A stretch of DNA of 64,000 nt. Source: Blautia sp. Lineage in GTDB: Bacteria; Bacillota; Clostridia; Lachnospirales; Lachnospiraceae. This document shows, piece by piece, positions 17,110 to 26,212 of the stretch. The notes beneath the pieces were generated by a model, which was not told the origin of the DNA, made no database searches, and saw only the letters and a list, made by a program, of their open reading frames with translations. Numbering within the stretch: the first letter of the stretch is position 1; each line of letters opens with the position of its first letter. The stretch spans positions 1 through 64,000 of the forward strand of contig JAFWGA010000062.1 of the NCBI GenBank assembly GCA_017515325.1, given 5' to 3'. The translations under genes and the position numbers were made by a program.

Positions 17110-17664
17110 ATGAAGAAATTGATCGCAATGCTGCTTTGCAGCGCTATGGTTCTTAGCCTTCCGATGATGGCCTATGCCGATGAAGAGGCTGGCTTTGATG
17201 AGTATGAGCTGGGTGTAGAGGGAGAACAGGAAGTAGATTTCATGACCATGAGCATGGTTTATTTCCAGCCTGTCGATATGGCTCCCGCTGAGAGCGCTAC
17301 CCCGAAGGAAGGCTCTGACCTTCATATTGAGGTTGACCTTACCGCGAATGAAAATCCGTATGGCTTCCCGGTAGATGGCTGGGTTCCGTATCTGAGCATA
17401 GACTATGTCATCACCGATGCCGCTACAGGTGAGGAGGTTGCGACTGGTTCCATGATGCCCATGGCTGCTTCCGATGGCCCGCACTATGGCAACAACATTG
17501 CTCTTCCCGAGGGCACCTACAATGTGACCCTTTCCATCAAGAATCCGGGCGAGAATGGATATCTGCTCCATGTGGATTCTGAAACCGGCGTTGAGGCTGA
17601 CAGCTTCTGGGATGAGCCGCTGACGGCTACCTGGACGGAGTGGAATTTCGTCAAGGAGTGGTAA
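17110..17664 (+). CDS. P19/Tp34-type periplasmic iron- and copper-binding protein
   Basis: 184 residues with a clear signal peptide (cleavage near AYADEE). The mature part matches the P19/FtrA/Tp34 immunoglobulin-like fold: MTMSMVYFQPVDMAP, HIEVDLTAN, GWVPYLSIDYVITD, MMPMAASDGPHYGNNIALP and GTYNVTLSI. The Met and His residues in the MMPM and GPHYGNN segments are the expected metal ligands. In Campylobacter and Bordetella such proteins bind iron outside the cytoplasm and hand it to FTR1. Here the protein would sit at the cell surface. AAAGGAGG lies upstream. Confidence 0.9.
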   Translation: MKKLIAMLLCSAMVLSLPMMAYADEEAGFDEYELGVEGEQEVDFMTMSMVYFQPVDMAPAESATPKEGSDLHIEVDLTANENPYGFPVDGWVPYLSIDYVITDAATGEEVATGSMMPMAASDGPHYGNNIALPEGTYNVTLSIKNPGENGYLLHVDSETGVEADSFWDEPLTATWTEWNFVKEW

Positions 17665-17689
17665 TTGATCCTTCTGTCAGGATCGGCCT

Positions 17690-17724
17690 GCTGGCATGCG
17701 ATGCGCGGGGTATCGCATGCCAGC
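17690..17724 (+). terminator. Strong intercistronic hairpin after the P19 gene
   Basis: GCTGGCATGCGAT (17690-17702) and ATCGCATGCCAGC (17712-17724) make a perfect 13-bp stem. There is no T run, and the operon continues 90 bases on. It probably lowers read-through or protects the upstream mRNA so that P19 is made in excess. Confidence 0.6.
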
Positions 17725-17812
17725 ATTTCGTGCGTTTACGGCAGGACCCTGTTCCCTGGGCTCCGGTGGCCGGAGCTGTTCATAGGCTTGCTAAACACAA
17801 GGAGGTTCCGAC

Positions 17813-19102
17813 TTGCTAAAATATATCTGGATGGTGATCCAGGATCTGTTCCTGTCGGTCACCTTTGTCACCCTCATCCATGAGCTGCTGCGCTCTCGCT
17901 TTGCCGGGAAGAGGCTTCGCATCCACTGGGCCGGCATCATCCTGGGCACGGTCTCAGCCATCATCCTTTCCCTGGTCAAATATAATACCAATAAGATTGT
18001 CTCCAGCCGATGGAATCACAGCATTTATGTCTATATCATCGGCTTTACACTGGCTTTTACTCTTTTTTCCCTTCTTTCTGAGGTGAAAATGAGGGAAAGG
18101 GATGGGATCCTGGCCCTTCTGACCAGTCTTTCAGGGGCAGGCCTCAGCGCTGTCTGGATCTTTTATGCCCTTCCGAGTGCGATATCCTATCCCTTTATCT
18201 TTAACACCATGGGGAATGGGTATCTGTCCTGGTATTACATCCAGAGGGTCATGGGCTGGCTCTTGGCTTTTCTGATTCTGTATATCTATGCCAGGCTTTT
18301 ATCCCACGTTGCGCGTCAGCTAAAGCATCAGGGTCTGGTTCTTTTTACGCTTCTTGCCGGTCTTTTGGCTAATGCCGGATATACTCTCTGCCGGTTCTTT
18401 GTCCCCTGGGTTAACCGGGCCAGGTGGCTGAAGTGGTCCATCGCATTTGACAGGGAGAAGCATGGCTGGGCCATGGCTATGGTAAAGTTTTCTACCCGCC
18501 ATGCCATGACCTTCCTCTGGATCGTGGCCGCCTTGGTGGCACTCTTGATTGCGGCCTTCTATGCGGAAAACGTGAAGATTACAGAACCCTATGATAATCC
18601 GGCCCAGCTGCGGAAGCTGAAGGCCAGGGGGAAAAAGCGCCGGAGGATGGCCAGGTGCCTGGGGGCTTTTCTGGCCTTGATCCTGGTGAGTCTTACCGCG
18701 GTAAAGGCTTACGATACCAGGGAGGTCACCTTATCGGCTCCGGAAACCTTTACGGTCATGGAGGACAGGATCCTCGTGCCGATCGAAACGGTCAGCGACG
18801 GGCATCTGCACCGGTTTGAGTATAAGACGGAAAATGACATCGATGTGCGCTGGATCGTGGTGAAAAAACCTGACAGCGCCGCCTATGGCGTCGGCCTGGA
18901 TGCCTGCGAGGTCTGCGGGAACGCCGGCTATTATGAAAGGAACGGCCAGGTCATCTGTAAGCGCTGTGATGTTGTCATGAATATCAACACCATTGGCTTT
19001 AAGGGCGGCTGTAACCCCATTCCCCTTGCCTACGAGATGGAGGAGGGAAACCTTTCATTCCAGATCAGTGACTTGATGGCAGGGGAGAAGGAGTTCCGCT
19101 GA
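17813..19102 (+). CDS. DUF2318 membrane Fe-S protein of the iron-uptake operon
   Basis: 429 residues starting at TTG, set by GGAGG seven bases upstream (17801-17805). About eight membrane helices fill residues 1-270. The extracytoplasmic end has a DUF2318-type cysteine set: CEVC, CKRC and GGCNP. Relatives sit beside FTR1 and P19 in Campylobacter (Cj1660 type) and are thought to pass electrons or reduce iron, but the cofactor is not proven. The TTG start may set a lower level than the neighbouring P19. Confidence 0.87.
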   Translation: MLKYIWMVIQDLFLSVTFVTLIHELLRSRFAGKRLRIHWAGIILGTVSAIILSLVKYNTNKIVSSRWNHSIYVYIIGFTLAFTLFSLLSEVKMRERDGILALLTSLSGAGLSAVWIFYALPSAISYPFIFNTMGNGYLSWYYIQRVMGWLLAFLILYIYARLLSHVARQLKHQGLVLFTLLAGLLANAGYTLCRFFVPWVNRARWLKWSIAFDREKHGWAMAMVKFSTRHAMTFLWIVAALVALLIAAFYAENVKITEPYDNPAQLRKLKARGKKRRRMARCLGAFLALILVSLTAVKAYDTREVTLSAPETFTVMEDRILVPIETVSDGHLHRFEYKTENDIDVRWIVVKKPDSAAYGVGLDACEVCGNAGYYERNGQVICKRCDVVMNINTIGFKGGCNPIPLAYEMEEGNLSFQISDLMAGEKEFR

Positions 19103-19112
19103 CACCTGGCCC

Positions 19113-19158
19113 TATCGGAAACGAATCAAAAGGCAAGCATTTTGATCGTTTCCGATAA
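19113..19158 (+). terminator. Long inverted repeat between DUF2318 and FtsX genes
   Basis: TATCGGAAACGA (19113-19124) is repeated in inverse as TCGTTTCCGATA (19147-19158), with TCAAAA and TTTTGA extending the pairing by one base slip. It lies right after the DUF2318 stop. The stem is long enough to attenuate transcription or block exonucleases. Confidence 0.55.
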
Positions 19159-19273
19159 GATGAGCTGCGAGGCTACGGGAGCCTGGTTTTGTTCCCTCTG
19201 CGGCATGGAGGGATCACGAAAGAGGCATCCGGCAAATGAACCGGTAGGAAATGCCGGGAGAGGAGGGATTCTG

Positions 19274-20569
19274 ATGCTTTGGAAAATGATCCGGGGCGTA
19301 CTCTATCATCAGAGGGGTAAAATGCTCCTTATCGCCTTTACCATTGCTCTGGGGGCTTCTCTTGCCACAGGCATGCTCAATGTCATGCTGGACGTGGGAG
19401 ATAAGGTCAACCAGGAGCTGAAGACCTATGGCGCAAATATTACAGTGAAGCCAAAGGATTCCAGTCTTTTGTCAGAAATCTATGAGGTGGGGGATGGGGA
19501 GGAACTGAACGCCTCCTATCTGAGTGAGAAAGACCTGCCTAAGTTGAAGACAATCTTCTGGGCTTTTAACATTGTGGACTTCACCCCCTTTCTGGAGGCA
19601 GGCGTCAGTCTGCCCTCAGGTCATACCGTAAAGGCTGTGGGAACCTGGTTTAACCACCACCTTTCCCTTCCGACCGGGGAGGATCTGGATGCCGGCATTG
19701 CCTCGATGCGTTCCTGGTGGGATATTACAGAGGGCAGCTGGCTGGACGAATCAAAGGAGGGGGCGGAGGATACAGTCATGGCCGGCACCCTTTTGGCCGG
19801 ACAGGAGGGTTGGCAGGTAGGAGACAAGATCCATCTGGTGGGCTCCAGGGAAGAGAGAGATGTGACTCTGACCGGGATCTATGATGCCGGGGGAGATGAG
19901 GATATGGGGCTTTTTGCTCCTTTAGACCTGATCCAGGCTCTGACGGATCGGGAGGATAAGGTTTCCTCCGTGGAGGTATCCGCCCTTACCACGCCGGACA
20001 ATGACCTGGCCCGAAGGGCCGCGAGGAACCCGGCGGCTCTGTCCAGCCGCGACTATGAGACCTGGTATTGCACAGCCTATGTCAGCGCAATCTGCTATCA
20101 GATTCAGGAAGCGATTCCGGGATCGGCGGCCTCTGCTGTACGCCAGGTGGCGGACAGCGAGGGGGCAATCCTGGAAAAGACCCAGCTTCTGATGATCCTG
20201 ATCACGGTCCTGAGTCTGATCGGGGCAGCCCTGGGTATCTCCAACCTGGTCACGGCCAGCGTGATGGAAAGGTCAAAAGAGATTGGCCTTTTAAAGGCCA
20301 TCGGAGCCCGGGATCTGTCTATCACCGGTGTTATCCTGGTGGAGATCTTATTCACGGCTCTGATCGGGAGCGTGGCCGGGTATTTCGTGGGCTTTGGGTT
20401 TGCCCAGCTGATCGGCCTGACGGTGTTTGATTCAGCCATAGAGATGAAGCCGGGTGTCATCCCAATCGTGGCAGGATTAATCTTTCTTGTCACGATGGCC
20501 GGTTCTCTTCCGGCCATCCGAATGGTGCTGCGTCTGCGGCCGGCAGAAGTGCTCCATGGTGGCCAATAA
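19274..20569 (+). CDS. FtsX/MacB-type ABC permease 1 of the iron operon
   Basis: 431 residues from ATG at 19274, behind GAGGAGGG. An earlier in-frame ATG at 19163 lacks such a site. One N-terminal helix (MLLIAFTIALGASLATGM) is followed by a roughly 230-residue extracytoplasmic domain, then three helices with the FtsX pattern (SVMERSKEIGLLKAIGA). This is the MacB fold, in which the ATPase powers movement of an outside domain and not necessarily substrate passage. It corresponds to Cj1661/Cj1662-type permeases of the P19 locus. Confidence 0.9.
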   Translation: MLWKMIRGVLYHQRGKMLLIAFTIALGASLATGMLNVMLDVGDKVNQELKTYGANITVKPKDSSLLSEIYEVGDGEELNASYLSEKDLPKLKTIFWAFNIVDFTPFLEAGVSLPSGHTVKAVGTWFNHHLSLPTGEDLDAGIASMRSWWDITEGSWLDESKEGAEDTVMAGTLLAGQEGWQVGDKIHLVGSREERDVTLTGIYDAGGDEDMGLFAPLDLIQALTDREDKVSSVEVSALTTPDNDLARRAARNPAALSSRDYETWYCTAYVSAICYQIQEAIPGSAASAVRQVADSEGAILEKTQLLMILITVLSLIGAALGISNLVTASVMERSKEIGLLKAIGARDLSITGVILVEILFTALIGSVAGYFVGFGFAQLIGLTVFDSAIEMKPGVIPIVAGLIFLVTMAGSLPAIRMVLRLRPAEVLHGGQ

Positions 20570-20601
20570 GAAACCGCACGGGAAGAAAGGATTCTCAAAA
20601 G

Positions 20602-22062
20602 ATGACAAAAAGAAAAATGTTTCTGCGGATGATCACCGCATCGCTGTTGCGCCGACGATCCCGCATGCTGATCGCCCTTTTGTCGATCGCGGTGGGGGCT
20701 ACGATTCTTTCCGGCCTGGTCACGATCTATATAGATGTGCCCAGACAGATGGGAGCGCAGTTCCGCTCTTATGGGGCAAATATGATCATATTGCCGGGAG
20801 AGGAGGGGAGCCTGACGGGTGCTGTCCTGGAGGAAGCCATGCAGGTTATCCCATCTGAGAACATCGTCGGGGCAACCCCTTACCGCTATGTGCGTCTGGA
20901 CATGCCCTCCCGGCAGCAGTCCTTTACTACGGCCGGGACGGACTTTGACGAGGTCCGGAAAACCAGCCCATATTTCAGTGTAGAAGGGGAGTATCCACAA
21001 AACCGCCGGGAGATCATGGTGGGAAAGGAGGTGGCTGAGACGATCGGAGTCCGGCTGGGGAGCTCTATCGAGCTCTCCTATAAGCCCCTTGCTTCCTTTG
21101 AGGGGGAGGCCTCTGCGGACTGGGTTCCTGGCGCAGCCCTGCTGGGCAGCAGCGAGGGCTTTAATGAAGCCGTGCTCAACGTTTCGGCTGTCCTCGATGA
21201 AGAGGGGAAGATCAGCGAGATCGAGGTTGATGCCTTATCCCAGACGGAAAACATCGGATCTCTGGTAGGAACCGATAAGGCCTTTCTGGATCAGTTCCTG
21301 GGAAAGAGTCTCCCCCTAACCCTGGGAGAGGATGTGGATGCCCTCTCTGGGGCAACCATTTCCTCTCAGGCTGTGGTAGACGCCCTGAACAGCTCCCGGA
21401 GCCGGGAGAATGCCCGCCTCTCGGAAAATAAGGAGCACTATACTGTAGCTGGGATCCTTTCAACGGGTGGGGAGGAAGAGGCTTACATTTACATGTCCCT
21501 GGAGGACCTGACCAGGCTGACTCAGGAGGAGATCATGGACGTTGCGGAGCTTTCTGTCTCTGCCTCTGCCGAGGAGCTGGAGGGTTATGCAGCTAACATA
21601 CAGGAAGAATACCCGGCTCTGACGGCTCGATTGGTCAAGCGTTTGGCAAAGTCGGAGGCTTCTGTCCTGAGTAAGCTTCAGGCTTTGGTTTTTCTGGTGA
21701 CGGCGGTGGTTCTGGCCCTTACCTTGATCTGCGTTTCCACCACCATGATGGCGGTTGTTTCGGAGCGGAGGAGGGAGATCGGCCTTCGCAAGGCTCTGGG
21801 AGCCTCAGACGGCTCTATCCGCCATGAGTTCCTGGGAGAGGGGATGTTCCTGGGAGGTCTGGGAGGGCTCCTGGGAGGGCTCCTGGGTTTTGCCTTTGCC
21901 CAGATGGTCAGCGTCCATGTTTTCGGCTCCTCCATTACCTTTCAGCCCCTGCTTTTACCCATAACCATTATCGTATCAATGGCGATCAGCGCAGTCTCCT
22001 GCCAGCTGCCTATCAAAAAGGCTGTGGCGATCGATCCTGCCATTGTTCTGAAAGGAGAATAA
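20602..22062 (+). CDS. FtsX/MacB-type ABC permease 2 with inserted FMN-binding domain
   Basis: 486 residues. Helix 1 (about 22-43), a large outside domain, then three helices with VVSERRREIGLRKALGAS give the MacB/FtsX fold. Within the outside domain, residues about 185-266 look like an FMN_bind domain: FNEAVLNVSAVLDEEGKISE, SQTENIGSLVGTDKAFLDQF, then DALSGATISSQAVVDAL. The DxxSGAT motif (Asp246 to Thr252) is the site at which ApbE enzymes attach FMN covalently to threonine. So this permease may carry a redox flavin outside the membrane. No ApbE gene is seen in the window. The domain assignment rests on pattern, and the fusion is unusual. Confidence 0.85.
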   Translation: MTKRKMFLRMITASLLRRRSRMLIALLSIAVGATILSGLVTIYIDVPRQMGAQFRSYGANMIILPGEEGSLTGAVLEEAMQVIPSENIVGATPYRYVRLDMPSRQQSFTTAGTDFDEVRKTSPYFSVEGEYPQNRREIMVGKEVAETIGVRLGSSIELSYKPLASFEGEASADWVPGAALLGSSEGFNEAVLNVSAVLDEEGKISEIEVDALSQTENIGSLVGTDKAFLDQFLGKSLPLTLGEDVDALSGATISSQAVVDALNSSRSRENARLSENKEHYTVAGILSTGGEEEAYIYMSLEDLTRLTQEEIMDVAELSVSASAEELEGYAANIQEEYPALTARLVKRLAKSEASVLSKLQALVFLVTAVVLALTLICVSTTMMAVVSERRREIGLRKALGASDGSIRHEFLGEGMFLGGLGGLLGGLLGFAFAQMVSVHVFGSSITFQPLLLPITIIVSMAISAVSCQLPIKKAVAIDPAIVLKGE

Positions 22063-22737
22063 ATGGCTCTTCTGGAATTAAAAAACATTTCAAAAATCTA
22101 TGGGGACCTGAAGGCCCTGGATAATGTCAGCATCAGAGTGGAAAAGGGGGAGTGGGTCGCAATCATGGGGCCATCCGGCTCAGGGAAGAGTACCATGATG
22201 AACATCATCGGCTGCATGGATAAACCCACCATGGGAGAGGTTCTTTTAAGCGGGGTGGATATTTCCAAGGAGACGGCCAGGAGCCTGACGGATATCCGCC
22301 GGGATAAGATCGGCCTGATCTTCCAACAGTTCCACATGGTTACCTACCTGACGGCTGTGGAAAACGTCATGGTCAGCCAATATTATCACTCCATGCCGGA
22401 CGAAGAGGAAGCCTTGGAAGCTTTAGGGCGGGTGGGGCTGAGGGACAGGGCCAGGCACCTCCCCAGTCAGCTCTCTGGCGGGGAGCAGCAGAGGGTGTGC
22501 GTGGCCAGGGCACTGATCAACCATCCGGAACTGATTCTGGCGGACGAGCCTACCGGAAACCTGGATGAGACCAACGAGAATATTGTCCTGGGTCTGTTCC
22601 GCCAGCTCCATAACGAGGGCACGACCTTGATCGTGGTCACTCATGACCCGGAAGTAGCCGAGGCTGCCCAGAGGACGATCGTCCTGGAACATGGCCGCGT
22701 GGCCCGAGAGGTCATCAACGAAAACTTTGGGAAATAG
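22063..22737 (+). CDS. MacB/LolD-type ABC ATPase of the iron operon
   Basis: 224 residues, starting directly after the stop of the FMN-bearing permease. Walker [10 protein letters not shown] (Lys42), Q-loop FQQFHMV, signature LSGGEQQRV, Walker B LILADEPTGNLD and a switch His in VVTHD are all present. The LILADEPTGNLD form is typical of MacB/LolD ATPases. It should energise the two preceding FtsX permeases on the cytoplasmic face. Confidence 0.93.
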   Translation: MALLELKNISKIYGDLKALDNVSIRVEKGEWVAIMGPSGSGKSTMMNIIGCMDKPTMGEVLLSGVDISKETARSLTDIRRDKIGLIFQQFHMVTYLTAVENVMVSQYYHSMPDEEEALEALGRVGLRDRARHLPSQLSGGEQQRVCVARALINHPELILADEPTGNLDETNENIVLGLFRQLHNEGTTLIVVTHDPEVAEAAQRTIVLEHGRVAREVINENFGK

Positions 22738-22755
22738 AAAAAAGGGAAAGAGGAG

Positions 22756-23175
22756 ATGAAGAATAAAAAGACGGCTGTGCTGATGTCCATGATCCTGATT
22801 CTCTCCCTGGTGGCTGCCTTTGGTCTTCGGTCTTTCATGGCTCCCTGCATCCATGAGGACGGGAGCTTTGGCTCCTGCCATTGGGCAGGGGAGGCTCTCT
22901 TTGGCCTTAGCCTTCTCATGGCCGGGCAGGCCATTTTGGGACTTTTTCTGGCCAGGGGGAGAAGGGAGTTTTTCCTCTGCATTTTTTGTGATGCCATCCT
23001 GGGTGTATGCCTCCCTGGGCTCCTGATTCGGCTCTGCACTATGGCCACGATGCGCTGCCAGAGTATCATGAAGCCGGGGGTATGGGTGCTGATGATCCTG
23101 ATGGGGGGCTTTTCCCTGACTGGTTTTTTCCTGCCAGGCTCTTCTCAAGGTAAAGAAAGGAAGGGTAAGACATGA
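22756..23175 (+). CDS. DUF4418 small membrane protein
   Basis: 139 residues with about four membrane helices. The family marks are conserved: APCIHEDGSFGSCHWAGEA after helix 1 and MRCQS before the last helix, placing several cysteines on one side. DUF4418 proteins are commonly found beside MacB-type ABC genes, and their function is unknown. The cysteines could bind metal or take part in redox. The stop overlaps the next start (ATGA), so translation is coupled. Confidence 0.8.
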   Translation: MKNKKTAVLMSMILILSLVAAFGLRSFMAPCIHEDGSFGSCHWAGEALFGLSLLMAGQAILGLFLARGRREFFLCIFCDAILGVCLPGLLIRLCTMATMRCQSIMKPGVWVLMILMGGFSLTGFFLPGSSQGKERKGKT

Positions 23176-24371
23176 ATCTGAAAAAGCTCCCCCTTCTGAA
23201 CCTTAAGCGAAATCCGGGCAGAACTCTGGCACTGGTTTTACTCACGGCCGTGCTCAGCTTTTCCATCTTTGGCGGAACCGTGGTGGTAAGCTCCTTAAGG
23301 CGGGGGCTGGGGAGCCTGACGGAAAGACTGGGAGCAGACATCATCGTTGTGCCCTCACAAGCCCAGTCCAAGGTGAGCTTTCAGGATATCTTCCTTCAGG
23401 GGACGGTCGGCGCCTTCTATATGTCCCGGGAGAATCTTACCCGTACCCTGGAGGTGGAGGGGGTAGAAAAGGCGGCTGCCCAGGTGTTTTTAGCCTCTCT
23501 GAAGGCAGACTGCTGCTCCATCAGGATCCAGGTGATCGGGATCGACCCGGAGACGGATTTTGTCATCCGGCCCTGGCTGGAAAAAAGCGGCTCCCGAGGG
23601 CTGAAAGACATGGACGTGGTGGTGGGGACGAAGGTGGGCGCCGAGGTGGGAGAGACCTTGAGGATTTATGAGGAGCGTTGCCATGTGGCAGGGAAGCTGG
23701 CCCCTACGGGGACGGGCCTTGACAGTGCTGTTTACTGCAATATGTCTACGATGAAAAAGCTCCTTTCTGCGGCAGAAGCAAAGGGAATCTCCCATAAGGT
23801 GAGCAGCGATGACGAGGATGTGGTCTCAGCTATCTATGTGAAGGTAAAAGAGGGTTATGATATCGGAAAGGTCAATAGCGCTATTCAGGGTCATACCAGA
23901 AAGGCCAGTGCAATCAGGACCAGGAGTATGATCACCGATGTTTCCAGCTCCCTCTTAGCCATCTCCCGGGTGATCCTTGGCCTGATCGGGGCCATCTGGG
24001 GCATGGGGTTCCTTCTTCTTTTTCTGGCCTTTGCCATGATTGCCAGGGAGCGACAGCAGGAGTTTGCTTTGCTGCGGGTTCTGGGGAGTACGAAAAAGGC
24101 CTTGAAGGGTCTGATCCGGAAGGAGGCTTTTTTGTGCTGCCTGTCAGGAGGCTTTGTCGGGATTGGCCTGGCCTGCCTCCTGGTGTTTCCTTTTCAGACC
24201 CTGATCGAGATGAGCCTTTCCCTTCCTTACCTGATACCGGAGCCCTCTGGGCTCTTCCTGATTGCCTTGGGAGCCCTGGGAGCCAGTGTGGCCTCGGGCT
24301 TTGCTTCCTCAGCCTTTGCTGCCTGGCGCCTTAGCCAGGCGGATCCGGGAAGGCTTCTGAGGCAGGGGTGA
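23172..24371 (+). CDS. FtsX/MacB-type ABC permease 3
   Basis: 399 residues overlapping the DUF4418 gene by four bases. Same topology: one N-terminal helix (ALVLLTAVLSFSIFGGTVVV), an outside domain of about 200 residues, then three helices with ARERQQEFALLRVLGS. It has no FMN-binding insertion. With the following ATPase it forms a second transporter or mechanotransmission unit in the same operon. Confidence 0.9.
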   Translation: MNLKKLPLLNLKRNPGRTLALVLLTAVLSFSIFGGTVVVSSLRRGLGSLTERLGADIIVVPSQAQSKVSFQDIFLQGTVGAFYMSRENLTRTLEVEGVEKAAAQVFLASLKADCCSIRIQVIGIDPETDFVIRPWLEKSGSRGLKDMDVVVGTKVGAEVGETLRIYEERCHVAGKLAPTGTGLDSAVYCNMSTMKKLLSAAEAKGISHKVSSDDEDVVSAIYVKVKEGYDIGKVNSAIQGHTRKASAIRTRSMITDVSSSLLAISRVILGLIGAIWGMGFLLLFLAFAMIARERQQEFALLRVLGSTKKALKGLIRKEAFLCCLSGGFVGIGLACLLVFPFQTLIEMSLSLPYLIPEPSGLFLIALGALGASVASGFASSAFAAWRLSQADPGRLLRQG

Positions 24372-24396
24372 GAAGAAAGGGGGAAAGGAAAGTAGG

Positions 24397-25119
24397 ATGA
24401 GATTAGAATCAAGAAGCGTCCAAAAGTGGTATTTCCGTAACCGGTTCCAGAGTAACCGCTTCTTTGCGGTGCATGGGGCAGATATCACTCTCCTTCCTGG
24501 ACGGGTATCTGTGATCATGGGAAGGAGTGGGAGCGGTAAGACAACCCTGATGCAGATGTTGTCAGGCCTCCTGACGCCGGATGAGGGGAAGGTGCTGTTA
24601 GAAGGAGAGGACATTTATGCTCTGCCCGATGAGAAGCTCTGTGCCCTCAGAAGAACTCGTTTCGGGATGATCCCACAGGGGGCGGATCTGCTGCCACAGC
24701 TGACTGTGAAGGAAAACCTCCTTCTGCCTTTGGCCATGGAGGGAAGGGAAAAGGAGGAGGGCGTTTTTAAAATGACCAGGGATCTTCTTGAGAGACTTGG
24801 CATCGCTGACCTGGAGGATGTTCTGGCCAGGGAGTTATCTGGCGGGGAGAGGAGAAGGGTCAGCATCATCCGTGCCCTCCTTGGCACCCCGGATTTCCTC
24901 CTGGCAGATGAGCCTACTTCTGACCTGGACGAGGAGAATGTAAGCCTCGTCCTGACGCTTTTGAAGAAGGAGGCTCGGGAGGGCAGAGGGGTGCTGGTCA
25001 TTTCTCATGATCAGGAGGTCTTGTCCATCTGTGACGACCTGTATCAGATGGAGGCGGGGACGCTGACCCAGAAGGAGGACTGGGGCGGCAGGAGTCTGTT
25101 GAACATTACGGCACGGTAA
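24397..25119 (+). CDS. ABC ATPase partner of FtsX permease 3
   Basis: 240 residues. Walker A GRSGSGKTT (Lys48), signature LSGGERRRV, Walker B FLLADEPTSDLDEEN and switch VISHD are intact. It is the last gene of the operon, 25 bases after its permease, and a strong terminator follows. It differs enough from the earlier ATPase to be a distinct partner and not a recent duplicate. Confidence 0.92.
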   Translation: MRLESRSVQKWYFRNRFQSNRFFAVHGADITLLPGRVSVIMGRSGSGKTTLMQMLSGLLTPDEGKVLLEGEDIYALPDEKLCALRRTRFGMIPQGADLLPQLTVKENLLLPLAMEGREKEEGVFKMTRDLLERLGIADLEDVLARELSGGERRRVSIIRALLGTPDFLLADEPTSDLDEENVSLVLTLLKKEAREGRGVLVISHDQEVLSICDDLYQMEAGTLTQKEDWGGRSLLNITAR

Positions 25120-25162
25120 ACATCAGTTATATCCGTCCTGCACAGTTACCATTGAGGCAAAG

Positions 25163-25210
25163 GCCTGAGCCCACAGGAAACAAGTATCCTGTGGACTCAG
25201 GCTTTTTTTG
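25163..25210 (+). terminator. Terminator of the iron operon
   Basis: GCCTGAGCCCACAGGA (from 25163) pairs with TCCTGTGGACTCAGGC, with one mismatch, and is followed by seven T (25203-25209). It marks the operon end. Confidence 0.92.
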
Positions 25211-25216
25211 ACTCGT

Positions 25217-25335
25217 TTTGTCTGAAAAACCAGAATATCAGACAAAGCTCGAATTCATAGCCATATTCTTTAGAAGCACGACAGGCTTCTGATGTGTCCT
25301 TTTGGATTGAACGGGAAAACAGGATATGATATACT
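25217..25335 (+). promoter_or_regulatory. Promoter of the alpha/beta hydrolase gene, with upstream inverted repeat
   Basis: TTGAAC at 25307-25312, 17 bases, then TATACT at 25330-25335 form a good promoter about 47 bases before the start codon. Farther up, TTTGTCTGA (25217-25225) and TCAGACAAA (25238-25246) form a 9-bp inverted repeat just after the previous terminator. Confidence 0.65.
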
Positions 25336-25381
25336 TACTATGAAAAAATGGCATATAGTATTTCAACCCGAGGAGATAAAA

Positions 25382-26212
25382 ATGAGTTACTTTACACTGA
25401 AAAATGGGGAAAAGCTGTATTATGAGGAAGCTGGAAACGGTCCGGAAACATTGATTATGATGCATGGCTGGACAAGCTCTCACGACATTTATGAGGAGAG
25501 CGTTTCAAAACTCAAGAATAAAGCGCGCTGCATTATTTTTGATCATCGTGGGCATGGTGGCAGCAAAGATGCCAACCGGGAGAAACCGACTATGGAAACC
25601 CTTGCGAGTGATCTGAATGAAATCATCCAGGGTCTTTCCCTTAGTGACATAACACTTCTGGGTTGGTCGATGGGAGCAGGTGTGGCGCTCAATTATGTGC
25701 GGCTTTATGGCTGCGGTGCTTTGAAACAGATCATCCTGTGTGACATGACGCCAAAGCAGCTGAATGATGAGGAATGGAAGCTTGGGCTTTACCAGGGAGC
25801 TTATACCAGGGAAGATATGGAGAAGGATGCTGGAAAGGATTTTTTCTCCCTTTACAAATCATTTGCAGTCGGTGCTGTGCCCAAACTGAAAAAGATTCCC
25901 GGTTTTTTGCTCAAACGTCCTTTGAAAAAGAAACTGGCTGAGTGTGATGAAGCTGTGCTGAAGAGTCTCTCTGCCTCCATGAAAGCGCAGGACAACAGGG
26001 AGACGGTTGGAATGATTACCGTACCGCTTGCGTATTTCTATGCCGATCCTGGTTCATTGTTCAGCCCGAAACTTGTCGACTGGTACAGGGATCATGTAAA
26101 AACAACGTTTGATGAAGTACGTTTCCCCGGAAGCGACCACATGCTAGTGACGAATGATCCGGGCAGGTTCACAGAAAATGTCGCAAGATTACTGGATCGT
26201 TATTCTATATAA
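25382..26212 (+). CDS. Alpha/beta hydrolase
   Basis: 276 residues from the ATG at 25382, behind GAGGAG. The oxyanion segment HGWTSSHD, the nucleophile elbow GWSMG (Ser96), the acid in FYADPGS and the final His in GSDHMLV make a complete triad. There is no signal peptide. It looks like a carboxylesterase or small-ester hydrolase; the substrate is not predictable. It heads a short run of unrelated enzyme genes. Confidence 0.85.
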   Translation: MSYFTLKNGEKLYYEEAGNGPETLIMMHGWTSSHDIYEESVSKLKNKARCIIFDHRGHGGSKDANREKPTMETLASDLNEIIQGLSLSDITLLGWSMGAGVALNYVRLYGCGALKQIILCDMTPKQLNDEEWKLGLYQGAYTREDMEKDAGKDFFSLYKSFAVGAVPKLKKIPGFLLKRPLKKKLAECDEAVLKSLSASMKAQDNRETVGMITVPLAYFYADPGSLFSPKLVDWYRDHVKTTFDEVRFPGSDHMLVTNDPGRFTENVARLLDRYSI

